From positions 1-55,020 of the forward strand of contig SVKK01000012.1 of NCBI GenBank assembly GCA_015068425.1: a stretch of DNA of 55,020 bases. The letters run 5' to 3'. Positions 16,997 through 24,681 of the stretch are shown in pieces; within the stretch, counting starts at the first letter, position 1, and every line of letters starts with the position of its first letter. This DNA is from Oscillospiraceae bacterium. Lineage in GTDB: Bacteria; Bacillota; Clostridia; Oscillospirales; Oscillospiraceae. The notes under the pieces were generated by a model. The model did no database searches. It was not told the DNA's origin and saw nothing but the letters and a program-made list of their open reading frames with translations. The translations under genes were made by a program, and so were the position numbers.

Positions 16997-18226
16997 ATGA
17001 AAATGGGAATTTATGAAGAACTCGTCGCACGCGGACTTATAGCTCAGGTTACCGACGAGGCAGAAATAAGAGAAATGGTCAATAATGGCAAAGCCACCTT
17101 CTATATTGGTTTTGACCCCACTGCCGATTCTCTCCATGTTGGACATTTTATGGCTCTTTGCCTTATGAAGCGTCTGCAGCAGGCAGGCAACCGCCCCATC
17201 GCCCTTATCGGCGGCGGCACTGCAATGATCGGTGACCCTTCCGGACGCACCGATATGCGCAGCATGATGACCCGCGAGACCATTCAGCATAACTGTGACT
17301 GCTTCAAAAAGCAGATGGAGCGCTTCATCGAGTTTGGCGAGGGCAAGGCTCAGATGGTCAATAACGCAGACTGGCTGCTGGATCTCAACTATGTTGATGT
17401 TCTCCGTGAAGTGGGCGCCTGCTTCTCCGTCAACAATATGCTCCGCGCAGAGTGCTATAAGCAGCGTATGGAAAAGGGTCTCAGCTTCCTGGAGTTCAAC
17501 TATATGATTATGCAGAGCTATGACTTCTACCACCTCTACCAGAACTATGGCTGCAATATGCAGTTTGGCGGTAATGACCAGTGGAGCAATATGCTGGGCG
17601 GCACCGAGCTTATCCGCCGCAAGCTGGGCAAGGATGCCCACGCTATGACTATAACCCTGCTCCTCAACTCCGAGGGCAAGAAGATGGGTAAAACCGCATC
17701 CGGTGCGGTATGGCTCGACCCCAACAAGACCACTCCCTATGAGTTCTACCAGTACTGGCGCAATGTTGGAGATGACGATGTTCTCAAGTGCATCCGTATG
17801 CTCACCTTCCTGCCTCTGGAGCAGATTGATGAGATGGATTCCTGGGAAGGCAGCCAGCTGAATAAGGCTAAGGAAATTCTTGCCTATGAGCTCACCGCAC
17901 TTGTACACGGTGAAGAAGAGGCAAAGAAGGCTGAGGCCAGCGCAAAGGCACTCTTCGGAGGTGCGGGCGATGCGGCCAATATGCCCACCACCACTATCAC
18001 CGAGGCTGAGCTTGAAAACGGCGGTCTGGACATTGTTTCTCTTCTTGTTAAGAGCGGCCTTTGCCCCAGCCGCGGTGATGCCCGCAGAAATGTTCAGCAG
18101 GGCGGCGTAAGCGCAAATGATGAGAAGATAAATGATGCAAACAAGCTTTTCACTGCCGATGAGCTTCGTGAAGGTGTGACCCTCCGACGCGGTAAGAAAA
18201 ACTACAACAGGGTGGTGCTTGGCTGA
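16997..18226 (+). CDS. tyrS: Tyrosyl-tRNA synthetase
   Basis: A 409-residue class I synthetase that charges tRNA-Tyr. The signature HVGH (HIGH equivalent) is near residue 49, the tyrosine-site [12 protein letters not shown] and [10 protein letters not shown] motifs follow, and KKMGKT (KMSKS equivalent) is near residue 231. A C-terminal S4 RNA-binding domain ([19 protein letters not shown]) closes the protein. The start is the ATG eight bases after AAGGAG; a second ATG two codons later is also possible. It is the second gene after the tyrosine T-box, eight bases behind the fusion hydrolase. Confidence 0.97.
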   Translation: MKMGIYEELVARGLIAQVTDEAEIREMVNNGKATFYIGFDPTADSLHVGHFMALCLMKRLQQAGNRPIALIGGGTAMIGDPSGRTDMRSMMTRETIQHNCDCFKKQMERFIEFGEGKAQMVNNADWLLDLNYVDVLREVGACFSVNNMLRAECYKQRMEKGLSFLEFNYMIMQSYDFYHLYQNYGCNMQFGGNDQWSNMLGGTELIRRKLGKDAHAMTITLLLNSEGKKMGKTASGAVWLDPNKTTPYEFYQYWRNVGDDDVLKCIRMLTFLPLEQIDEMDSWEGSQLNKAKEILAYELTALVHGEEEAKKAEASAKALFGGAGDAANMPTTTITEAELENGGLDIVSLLVKSGLCPSRGDARRNVQQGGVSANDEKINDANKLFTADELREGVTLRRGKKNYNRVVLG

Positions 18227-18227
18227 T

Positions 18228-18464
18228 ATGAATTATCGAGCAAGTCAGAAAGTTCTGCTTATCTTCTGCCTGCTTACCCTTGTGGCAGTCGTGGCTTATG
18301 TTGCCACTCAAATTCAGATATTCTTTATTCTTACTGTTGCGTTTTTTCTTGCCGGCTTTGTGCAGGGACTCATTTTCTACCGTTGCCCCAAGTGCAAAAG
18401 ACAGCTTTTGCGCCACGGACGCAAGGTGCCCGAAAAATGCCCCCACTGCGGTAAAGAACTGTAA
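18228..18464 (+). CDS. Small membrane protein with C-terminal zinc ribbon
   Basis: A 78-residue protein: two hydrophobic segments (about 8-28 and 31-50) followed by a zinc-ribbon pattern CPKC-x14-CPHC. I do not recognise a named family. The start is the ATG two bases after the tyrS stop; a TTG nine bases earlier would overlap tyrS. A terminator follows at once, so it is the last gene of the tyrosine-T-box operon. Confidence 0.65.
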   Translation: MNYRASQKVLLIFCLLTLVAVVAYVATQIQIFFILTVAFFLAGFVQGLIFYRCPKCKRQLLRHGRKVPEKCPHCGKEL

Positions 18465-18468
18465 ACTT

Positions 18469-18499
18469 AAAAGCCCTCTCAATGATGAGAGGGCTTTTT
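18469..18499 (+). terminator. Intrinsic terminator of the tyrS operon
   Basis: AAAAGCCCTCTC and GAGAGGGCTTTTT form a stem around a 6-base loop, ending in a T run. Confidence 0.88.
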
Positions 18500-18501
18500 G
18501 C

Positions 18502-18530
18502 TTGCTATTGCTTTTCCCATAAAGTATAAT
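18502..18530 (+). promoter_or_regulatory. Promoter of the TPR-DUF4037-DUF4125 operon
   Basis: TTGCTA and TATAAT are separated by 17 bases, directly behind the preceding terminator. Confidence 0.65.
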
Positions 18531-18606
18531 AAAAATAAAGAAAAGAAAGCTGAACAATATGATGTGAAGCGTGGAGCGGGATTGAATTATTAAGGGGGTA
18601 AGAGCC

Positions 18607-19287
18607 ATGAATGCAGCAAAAATTATTGCACAGCTTGATAGATTTTCAGAGACGGGGAGCGATGAGGAACTGCGCATTCGTCTTGAAGATCTTTGCCCCG
18701 AATATGAAAAGGATTATCCCGAAGACGCTGTCGGAGCAGCCGCTCTTTGGAACGAGCTTGGCAGTGTGTGCCGCAGAAACGCATGGTTTGAAAAAGGCGA
18801 GACTGCCTTTTTGAGAGCGGCGAAAAGTCTGGAAAAAGCGGGAATTGCTGACGGTAACTATGCCACCACATTGAATAATTTGGCGGGGCTATACCGTATG
18901 AGCGGAAAATGGGATAAATCTTTTGAGCTGTTTTCCCGATGCAGAGAGTTGTATCTTTCTCTGCAGAATATTCCTGTGGACGTGCTGGCCAGCTCATATA
19001 ACAATCTGGGTCTTCTTTATCTGGACAAAAAACAGTATGCCAAGGCTGCTGATGAATTCAAAACAGCGGAGAATATAATTTCCGCAGCCCCGGAGAATTT
19101 ATATATTCATGCGGTCACCGCAGGAAACAGCGCCTACGCTTGGTACGGTCTGGGAGATATGGAAAAAGCGGCGGAATATATGCGCCGTGCCGCCCTGACG
19201 GCAGAAAAGCTTGAAGGCAGTGAGGGTATGATGTTCAAAAATTATTCTGCGCTTTATAAACGCATCAGCGGAAAGGAGCTGCGATGA
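18607..19287 (+). CDS. Tetratricopeptide-repeat protein
   Basis: A 226-residue soluble protein built of helical repeats. Clear TPR units are at about 80-112 (YATTLNNLAGLYRMSGKWDKSFELFSR), 121-155 (ASSYNNLGLLYLDKKQYAKAADEF) and 163-195 (HAVTAGNSAYAWYGLGDMEKAAEYMRRA). The class acts as a protein-protein scaffold. It is the first gene of a tight three-gene operon and overlaps the next gene by four bases (ATGA), so it is probably a partner of the DUF4037 protein. Confidence 0.85.
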   Translation: MNAAKIIAQLDRFSETGSDEELRIRLEDLCPEYEKDYPEDAVGAAALWNELGSVCRRNAWFEKGETAFLRAAKSLEKAGIADGNYATTLNNLAGLYRMSGKWDKSFELFSRCRELYLSLQNIPVDVLASSYNNLGLLYLDKKQYAKAADEFKTAENIISAAPENLYIHAVTAGNSAYAWYGLGDMEKAAEYMRRAALTAEKLEGSEGMMFKNYSALYKRISGKELR

Positions 19288-20204
19288 GGGGACTGGAGCT
19301 GGCAAAGGCCTATTTTTATGAGGAGGGACTTCCCCGCCTTCGCAGGGAGGTTCCCGGTGCAATGCCTTTCCTTGCTGCAGGTCTTGTGGGGGAAGGCTCC
19401 GACTGTTTCGGCTACGATGACTTCATAAGCCGTGACCACGACTGGGGACCGGGGTTCTGCCTTTGGCTGCCTGAGAGAATGATGGCTTCTTATGCTGAGG
19501 GTATAAGAGCTGTTTTGGATTCTCTCCCCGATGAATTCGAAGGCTTTTATACCAGAAAGCTCAATGGAAATCCCAGACTGGGACTTCACAGCATTGAGGA
19601 ATTTTATTCTTCCTTAACACTTTGTACGAAGCTGCCCCAAAACGCAGATAAGTGGCTGGCACTTCCCGAGAGCGGACTTGCAGCCGCAATTAACGGAGAG
19701 GTTTTTCTGGATAATGCCGGAGAGTTCAGCGCCATTCGCAGCAGCCTTGCCAAACATTATCCCGAGGATGTGCGCCTTTGGCGTTTGGCGCGCCGCTGTG
19801 CTCTGGCTGCGCAAACGGGGCAATATAATTATCTGCGCTGCCTGCGCCATGGAGAGAGCGCTGCTGCGGAGATGATAAAAGGTCGGTTCGCGGAAAATGC
19901 CGCGGGCGCACTTTTCTTGCTGAATAAACGCTATATGCCTTTTTACAAGTGGTCATTCCGTGCTTTGAGGCAGCTTCCGCTTATGGGAAGGGAGGCAGCG
20001 GAATATATAGACATAATAATGGAAAGCCGAGGTATGGACGCCATAGAGAGCATAGAAGCTTTGAGCGGGCTTATCATATCTCTTCTCTGCCAGCAGGGTC
20101 TCAGCAGCGGAGAGAGCAGCTTTCTCATGGATCACTGCGGTGAGATTATTCAGAAGATAGAAGACAGCTGCATTAGGAACAAAATTATTTCTCTGGACTT
20201 TTGA
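19284..20204 (+). CDS. DUF4037 nucleotidyltransferase-like protein
   Basis: A 306-residue protein with an N-terminal nucleotidyltransferase-like motif: G-S-D at 38-40 and acidic residues D-H-D at 51-53 inside SRDHDWGP, the kind of pattern that binds metal in NTase folds. A helical DUF4037 region follows (about 120-230: LSLCTKLPQNADKWL is absent in strict form, but CLRHGESAAAEMIKGRF is present). The substrate is unknown; aminoglycoside-type or protein nucleotidylation are possibilities only by fold. It is translationally coupled to the TPR gene, and a DUF4125 gene follows 21 bases later. Confidence 0.75.
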   Translation: MRGLELAKAYFYEEGLPRLRREVPGAMPFLAAGLVGEGSDCFGYDDFISRDHDWGPGFCLWLPERMMASYAEGIRAVLDSLPDEFEGFYTRKLNGNPRLGLHSIEEFYSSLTLCTKLPQNADKWLALPESGLAAAINGEVFLDNAGEFSAIRSSLAKHYPEDVRLWRLARRCALAAQTGQYNYLRCLRHGESAAAEMIKGRFAENAAGALFLLNKRYMPFYKWSFRALRQLPLMGREAAEYIDIIMESRGMDAIESIEALSGLIISLLCQQGLSSGESSFLMDHCGEIIQKIEDSCIRNKIISLDF

Positions 20205-20225
20205 TGGATGAGGAGGTCTGCAAAT

Positions 20226-20846
20226 ATGGAAAATCCTTTCATCGAGCTTGTCGAAAATATCGTTAATATAGAATGGGGGATGTTTTCCGCCACCCAAAAT
20301 CTTGGCGGACAGGCTTCATGCCAGCAGGACAAAAGACAGTTCGAGGCAATGCGCAAAGCGCAGTTTCTTGGCTGGGACGGGGATAGCCTTAGCTGCTATT
20401 TCGAAGACCTTCAGCGCGCGCAAAGTGTTGGGGAGAACCTTGTAACTTTGAAGTACGCATATATGATGAAGAGTACCGACCCTGCAGGATATAAGGCTAT
20501 GGAGAAACGTCTGCCGAAGATAAGCCACGAAAAGGAAAAGGTCGTGGAAGAGCTTGTTGAATTTACTATCGCATGGTGCGAGGCATTTGCCCTTCGCTAT
20601 CCGAAAGTCGCATCTATGGGAAGAGCTCTGAGAAGCTCGGAGGACAGCCTTTTCTCCACCTCTGTGGAGACCTACAGTAGGGGAGAGCTTTCAAGCTACG
20701 GCATGTCCACTCTGCTTGCACTTAAAAATCACTATGCGTCTTTAAGGAAAGCTGGAATTAACCTCCACGAGCAGACGGTGGAGCGGGAAATGCAGCTTAT
20801 GGGAGCGGGTGCGCTGGCAGATATTGAGAAGCGCCTTAAGGGATGA
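20226..20846 (+). CDS. DUF4125 family protein
   Basis: A 206-residue, mostly helical protein. The opening FIELVENIVNIEWGMFSATQNLGGQASCQQD and the central YAYMMKSTDPAGYKAMEKRLP match what I recall of DUF4125 (PF13526), which has no known activity. The start at 20226 is set by GAGGAGG; an in-frame ATG six codons earlier overlaps that site. It is the last gene of the TPR/DUF4037/DUF4125 operon, with no obvious terminator behind it. Confidence 0.72.
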   Translation: MENPFIELVENIVNIEWGMFSATQNLGGQASCQQDKRQFEAMRKAQFLGWDGDSLSCYFEDLQRAQSVGENLVTLKYAYMMKSTDPAGYKAMEKRLPKISHEKEKVVEELVEFTIAWCEAFALRYPKVASMGRALRSSEDSLFSTSVETYSRGELSSYGMSTLLALKNHYASLRKAGINLHEQTVEREMQLMGAGALADIEKRLKG

Positions 20847-20857
20847 AAGCCTTTTTC

Positions 20858-20886
20858 TTGACCCAAATGGACTTTGGGGATATTAT
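20858..20886 (+). promoter_or_regulatory. Promoter of the DUF6440-ybaK-MATE operon
   Basis: TTGACC and TATTAT are separated by 17 bases, 40 bases before the first gene. Confidence 0.65.
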
Positions 20887-20925
20887 AGTAATTACGCAGA
20901 AAAGTATTGAATCGGAGTGAGACCT

Positions 20926-21120
20926 ATGGCGGAAAAAAAGAGATTTAGAAAAATCAAGAAGGAAAATGTCAGCTTTGGCGAGGCTGCTTTTGTTTTGCAG
21001 GATACTCAAACCGGCGTAAACTATCTTTTTGTTCAAAGCGGATATGCCGGAGGTCTTACCCCTCTTCTTGACAGAGATGGAAAGCCAATTGTCAGTTCAA
21101 CTTTTGATATAGAAGAATAA
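20926..21120 (+). CDS. DUF6440 family small protein
   Basis: A 64-residue protein with a lysine-rich N-terminus (MAEKKRFRKIKKEN) and a compact beta-rich core. TGVNYLFVQSGYAGGLTPLLDRDGKPI is the conserved part I associate with DUF6440. The function is unknown. GGAG stands 9 bases before the ATG. It is followed closely by the YbaK-like gene and probably shares its transcript. Confidence 0.65.
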   Translation: MAEKKRFRKIKKENVSFGEAAFVLQDTQTGVNYLFVQSGYAGGLTPLLDRDGKPIVSSTFDIEE

Positions 21121-21145
21121 TAAAGGCAATTTGGAGAAAAAACTA

Positions 21146-21625
21146 ATGTCCATAGAAAAAGGCAGAGCATATTTTCGCGCTCTTGGACTTGAACACAGAG
21201 TTATGGAGCTTGATGTTTCCTCCGCAACGGTGCATCTTGCAGCCCTTGCCCTTGGAGTTGAAGGGGCAAGAATTGCCAAAACCCTCTCTTTCAAAAAGGA
21301 AAACAGCTGCATTCTTGTTCTCGCTGCAGGTGACGCGCGGATAGATAACAGAAAATTCAAGGACTTTTTCCATATGAAGGCCAGGATGCCTACGCCGGAG
21401 GAAGTTTTGGAAATAGTGGGACATCCCGTAGGAGGGGTGTGTCCATTTGGAATAAACGAGGGCATAGAGGTTTATCTTGATGAGAGCCTCAAGCGTTTTG
21501 AAACGGTGTTTCCCGCTGTGGGCAGTGGCAGCAGCGCGATAGAACTTAATCTCACCGAGCTTTTTGAATACTCAAAGGCAAGGGAATGGATAGATGTATG
21601 TAAAATCCCGGAGGCGGAAGCATGA
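21146..21625 (+). CDS. YbaK/EbsC-type aminoacyl-tRNA deacylase
   Basis: A 159-residue protein of the YbaK/ProX family, which hydrolyses mischarged aminoacyl-tRNAs. Conserved pieces are ARIAKTLSFKKENSCILVLAAGDARIDNRKFK, with the lysine of the active site, then GHPVGGVCPFGI and FPAVGSGSSAIELNLTEL. The start at 21146 has GGAG nine bases upstream; a TTG fifteen bases earlier is less likely. It overlaps the MATE gene by four bases (ATGA). Confidence 0.88.
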   Translation: MSIEKGRAYFRALGLEHRVMELDVSSATVHLAALALGVEGARIAKTLSFKKENSCILVLAAGDARIDNRKFKDFFHMKARMPTPEEVLEIVGHPVGGVCPFGINEGIEVYLDESLKRFETVFPAVGSGSSAIELNLTELFEYSKAREWIDVCKIPEAEA

Positions 21626-22986
21626 ACCAAAGAAGTGAAGAAAGGCTCGGAACAGAGCCGCTGCCAAAACTTATATTTTCCCTCGCTATCCCCGCGGTAC
21701 TGGCTCAGATAGTGAATTTGCTTTATAGCATCGTGGATCGCATTTATATAGGGCATATCCCGGATGTGGGCGCCCTTGCTCTGACGGGAATGGGACTTTG
21801 TATGCCCATACTTCTCATAGTCTCCGCTTTTGCCGCTTTTGCCGGAAACGGAGGGGCTCCTCTGGCGGCCATGGAGCTGGGAAGAGGAAGCAGAGAGAAG
21901 GCAGGAGAGATACTGAAAAACGCACTTATTATGATCTTGTGCTTTTCGGTGGTGCTCACCGCGGCCCTTCTTTTGACGAGAAAGCCTCTTTTATATTTCT
22001 TCGGCGCCAGTGATGACACCATAGTCTACGCGGACGATTATCTGCGCATATATCTTTGCGGCACAATATTTGTCCAGCTGTCTCTGGGGCTCAACAGTTT
22101 CATAAGCTGTCAGGGACAGGCCAAAACTGCTATGCTCAGCGTGCTGATAGGCGCTGTGAGCAATATTATTCTTGACCCCATTTTCATATTTGCTTTTAAT
22201 ATGGGCGTAAAAGGCGCGGCTCTTGCCACCATTATATCCCAGGCAATTTCCGCGGCATGGGTAGTGCGTTTCCTTCTGTCGGAAAAATCCGTTATCAGGG
22301 TAAATTTCAAGGACCTGAAGCCGCGGTTTTCTATAATGGGAAGAATTGCATCTCTCGGGATATCTCCCTTTATAATGCAGAGCACCGAAAGCCTCATTGC
22401 CATTGTGTTTACCAGCGGTCTTCAGCGTTACGGTGGAGACCTTTATGTGGGAAGCTATACAATTCTCTGCAGCATAATGCAGCTGATGGTGTTCCCCGCC
22501 AATGGCTTCGCCTACGGCACCCAGTCCATAATCAGTTATAACTTCGGCGCAGGCAATTTCGACCGTGTGAAGCAAAACTTCCGTATTGTAAGCGGCGTAT
22601 GCTTCGCATATACGGCGCTTTTCTATCTGGCTGTACTGCTGTTCCCCAAAACCATTGCGGCGCTTTTCACCTCCGACGGGGAGCTTTGCGCTGTGGCGGC
22701 AGAGATGATGCCCATATACCTCGCAGGAATGGTGGTATTTGCTTTCCAGATAAGTGCCCAGACAAGCTTGCTTGGAACAGGTCAGGCAAAGATAAGTCTT
22801 TTTATAGCCTGCCTTAGAAAGATAATTCTCCTGACTCCTATTGCCATTATACTGCCCCGATTTATAGGCGTTGAGGGTATATACTGGGCAGAGCCTATTT
22901 CGGACACAATAAGCGCGCTGACAAGTGTGCTGCTCTTTGCGTATGTCAGCAGAAAAGTTTTGAAAAGCCCTGCAAAGGAGCTCTGA
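21622..22986 (+). CDS. MATE family efflux transporter
   Basis: A 454-residue membrane protein with about 12 helices arranged as two homologous halves. The first has SLAIPAVLAQIVNLLYSIVDRIYIGH and GNGGAPLAAMELGRG, the second SLGISPFIMQSTESLIAIVF and GAGNFDRVKQNFR. MATE pumps export drugs or metabolites against Na+ or H+. It is translationally coupled to the YbaK-like gene. A small hairpin follows its stop codon. Confidence 0.92.
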   Translation: MNQRSEERLGTEPLPKLIFSLAIPAVLAQIVNLLYSIVDRIYIGHIPDVGALALTGMGLCMPILLIVSAFAAFAGNGGAPLAAMELGRGSREKAGEILKNALIMILCFSVVLTAALLLTRKPLLYFFGASDDTIVYADDYLRIYLCGTIFVQLSLGLNSFISCQGQAKTAMLSVLIGAVSNIILDPIFIFAFNMGVKGAALATIISQAISAAWVVRFLLSEKSVIRVNFKDLKPRFSIMGRIASLGISPFIMQSTESLIAIVFTSGLQRYGGDLYVGSYTILCSIMQLMVFPANGFAYGTQSIISYNFGAGNFDRVKQNFRIVSGVCFAYTALFYLAVLLFPKTIAALFTSDGELCAVAAEMMPIYLAGMVVFAFQISAQTSLLGTGQAKISLFIACLRKIILLTPIAIILPRFIGVEGIYWAEPISDTISALTSVLLFAYVSRKVLKSPAKEL

Positions 22987-22999
22987 AAGCGTATCCAAC

Positions 23000-23026
23000 G
23001 GGGCTGCCCCGGAAAAGGACAGCCCC
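23000..23026 (+). terminator. Possible weak terminator after the MATE gene
   Basis: GGGGCTG pairs with CAGCCCC around a 13-base loop, followed only by TATATAAAA instead of a real T run. It could leave read-through into rpe. Confidence 0.35.
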
Positions 23027-23113
23027 TATATAAAAGCGGCTGTGCGCGCAGCTCAGCTAATTAATTCTATGCACATATTTGCCGGGAGGTCACCGGCTTA
23101 GGAGGACGATAAA

Positions 23114-23767
23114 ATGATCAAAATAGCTCCATCTATTCTATCCGCAGACTTTGTAAATCTTCAAACCGAGATAGAGGATGTCCTCGCAGGTGGCGCGGAC
23201 TGGCTCCATATTGATGTTATGGATGGAATGTTTGTTCCCAACATATCTATCGGTATTCCTGTAGTAAAGTCCCTCAGAAAATGCACCAATGCCTTTCTGG
23301 ACGTGCATCTTATGATAGATCGCCCCGAGCGCTATGTGGAAGAGTTCTGCAAAGCCGGCGCTGATCTTGTTGTCTTCCATGTGGAGGCAACCCAGCCCCA
23401 GTATATTTTAGAGGCTATTAAAACCGTGCTTGAATGCGGCAAAAAGGTTGGTCTTTCCGTTAAACCCAGAACTCCCGCAACAGCTCTGCTGCCTTATATA
23501 GACCTTATTGACCTTGTGCTTGTTATGACCGTTGAGCCCGGCTTCGGCGGCCAGAAGTTTATGCAGGACCAGCTTGGCAAGATCGAGCTTATCCGCGAAA
23601 TGCTCAATCAGGTCAATCCCGAATGTGAGCTTGAAGTTGATGGCGGCGTTGACCCCAACACCGCTCCTCTTGTCAAAAAGGCGGGAGCAAATGTTCTCGT
23701 TGCCGGCTCTGCCGTGTTCGGCAAGGAAGACCGTGCCGCAGCGATTGAAGCAATAAGAAATTCCTGA
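23114..23767 (+). CDS. rpe: Ribulose-phosphate 3-epimerase
   Basis: A 217-residue TIM-barrel enzyme of the pentose phosphate pathway that interconverts ribulose 5-phosphate and xylulose 5-phosphate. Signatures are APSILSADF, WLHIDVMDGMFVPN (metal-binding His and Asp), VHLMI, MTVEPGFGGQKF and EVDGGV near the C-terminus. TAGGAGG sets the start. The upstream stretch contains a GCCGG/CCGGC hairpin just before the ribosome site. recR follows 15 bases later, and the two probably share a transcript. Confidence 0.96.
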   Translation: MIKIAPSILSADFVNLQTEIEDVLAGGADWLHIDVMDGMFVPNISIGIPVVKSLRKCTNAFLDVHLMIDRPERYVEEFCKAGADLVVFHVEATQPQYILEAIKTVLECGKKVGLSVKPRTPATALLPYIDLIDLVLVMTVEPGFGGQKFMQDQLGKIELIREMLNQVNPECELEVDGGVDPNTAPLVKKAGANVLVAGSAVFGKEDRAAAIEAIRNS

Positions 23768-23782
23768 GGAGAAAGAAAATAT

Positions 23783-24382
23783 ATGAGTCTTTTGCCCCCA
23801 AGCTTTGAAGCGCTGATAGACGCCTTTGCCTCTCTCCCGGGAGTGGGAAAAAAGAGCGCCCAGCGCCTTGCGTTCCATATGCTGAGTCTGCCGGAAGGTG
23901 AGGCTGAGGCCTTTGCCCAGACCATCACCGAAGCCCGTGAAAATGTCCATACCTGTCCTGTGTGTCAGAATCTCACCGATAGCGAGCTTTGTCCCGTATG
24001 TAAAAATGAGCGCAGAGACCGCTCTGTAATCTGCGTCGTTGCCGAGCCAAAGGATGTTATGAGTATTGAGCGCAGCCGGGAATATAACGGCAGCTACCAC
24101 GTGCTCCACGGAGTTCTCTCACCAATGAATCACGTAGGGCCTGACGATATACGCATTGCCTCCCTTGTGAAGCGTGTTGCGGACGGGGGAGTGGAGGAGG
24201 TCATCATGGCAACCAACCCCGACACCGAGGGCGATACCACAGCAATGTATATTTCAAGGCTTCTCAAGCCCTTTGATGTGCGCATTACCCGCCTTGCCTA
24301 CGGCATACCCGTCGGTTCCAATCTGGAGTTTACCGATGACGCAACACTGCTTAGAGCCCTCGAAGGTCGTCGAGAAATGTAA
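23783..24382 (+). CDS. recR: Recombination protein RecR
   Basis: A 199-residue protein of the RecFOR pathway. A helix-hairpin-helix (LPGVGKKSAQRLAFHML) binds DNA, CPVC-x8-CPVC forms the zinc finger, and the Toprim domain shows VVAEPKDVMSIERS and a NPDTEGDTTAMYI acidic motif. Length and order are as in other bacteria. GGAGA sets the start. A very strong terminator follows. Confidence 0.96.
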   Translation: MSLLPPSFEALIDAFASLPGVGKKSAQRLAFHMLSLPEGEAEAFAQTITEARENVHTCPVCQNLTDSELCPVCKNERRDRSVICVVAEPKDVMSIERSREYNGSYHVLHGVLSPMNHVGPDDIRIASLVKRVADGGVEEVIMATNPDTEGDTTAMYISRLLKPFDVRITRLAYGIPVGSNLEFTDDATLLRALEGRREM

Positions 24383-24396
24383 TATTGCATAAAAAA

Positions 24397-24444
24397 ATAC
24401 CACAGATTTGACAAAGCATACAAATCTGTGGTATTATCTTTTTT
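24397..24444 (+). terminator. Strong intrinsic terminator after recR
   Basis: A perfect 14-base stem, ATACCACAGATTTG / CAAATCTGTGGTAT, has a 10-base loop. A seven-A run stands before it and a C-T6 tract behind. Confidence 0.85.
24408..24437 (+). promoter_or_regulatory. Possible rnj promoter embedded in the recR terminator hairpin
   Basis: TTGACA (24408-24413) and TATTAT (24432-24437) are separated by 18 bases and lie inside the hairpin. If used, transcription would start near 24445 and give RNase J a leader of about 235 bases. Confidence 0.45.
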
Positions 24445-24475
24445 CGAAAGGGAATAATATTCCTGTAATTAAGTG

Positions 24476-24635
24476 AATTAGGTGCCGCCGGCACTTGTAA
24501 TATATAAATTAAATCAGACAGCATATGCGGATAAGGTGGGAAATAAGACTGCGGCGGGTGCAGGGTTGCAGGATAAAGCCATGAGAAAATCCGGGACTAT
24601 ACTTAGCGGCAGGAGGGATATCCGGCCGTCTAATT
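24476..24635 (+). ncRNA. Candidate structured RNA/leader element upstream of the RNase J gene
   Basis: The ~299-base gap before the RNase J gene holds no open frame with a ribosome site. AATTAG (24476-24481) can pair with CTAATT (24630-24635), closing a domain of about 150 bases. It contains GTGCC-gcc-GGCAC (24482-24494) and further G-rich complementary segments (AGGAT with ATCCG). I compared it mentally with cobalamin, SAM, TPP, M-box, c-di-GMP and T-box consensus sequences and found no convincing match. It may be a new cis-regulatory leader or a small RNA. Confidence 0.4.
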
Positions 24636-24681
24636 GTGTTGCTCTGAAATCTACATATTTTCACATTAAGGAGAAAAATTA

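Noticed and set aside
24476-24635. Cobalamin or M-box riboswitch before RNase J
   Set aside because: The TTAGGTGCC start is suggestive of cobalamin, but the GCCACTG B12-box and the usual A-rich core are missing; the downstream gene is also not a cobalamin or magnesium gene.
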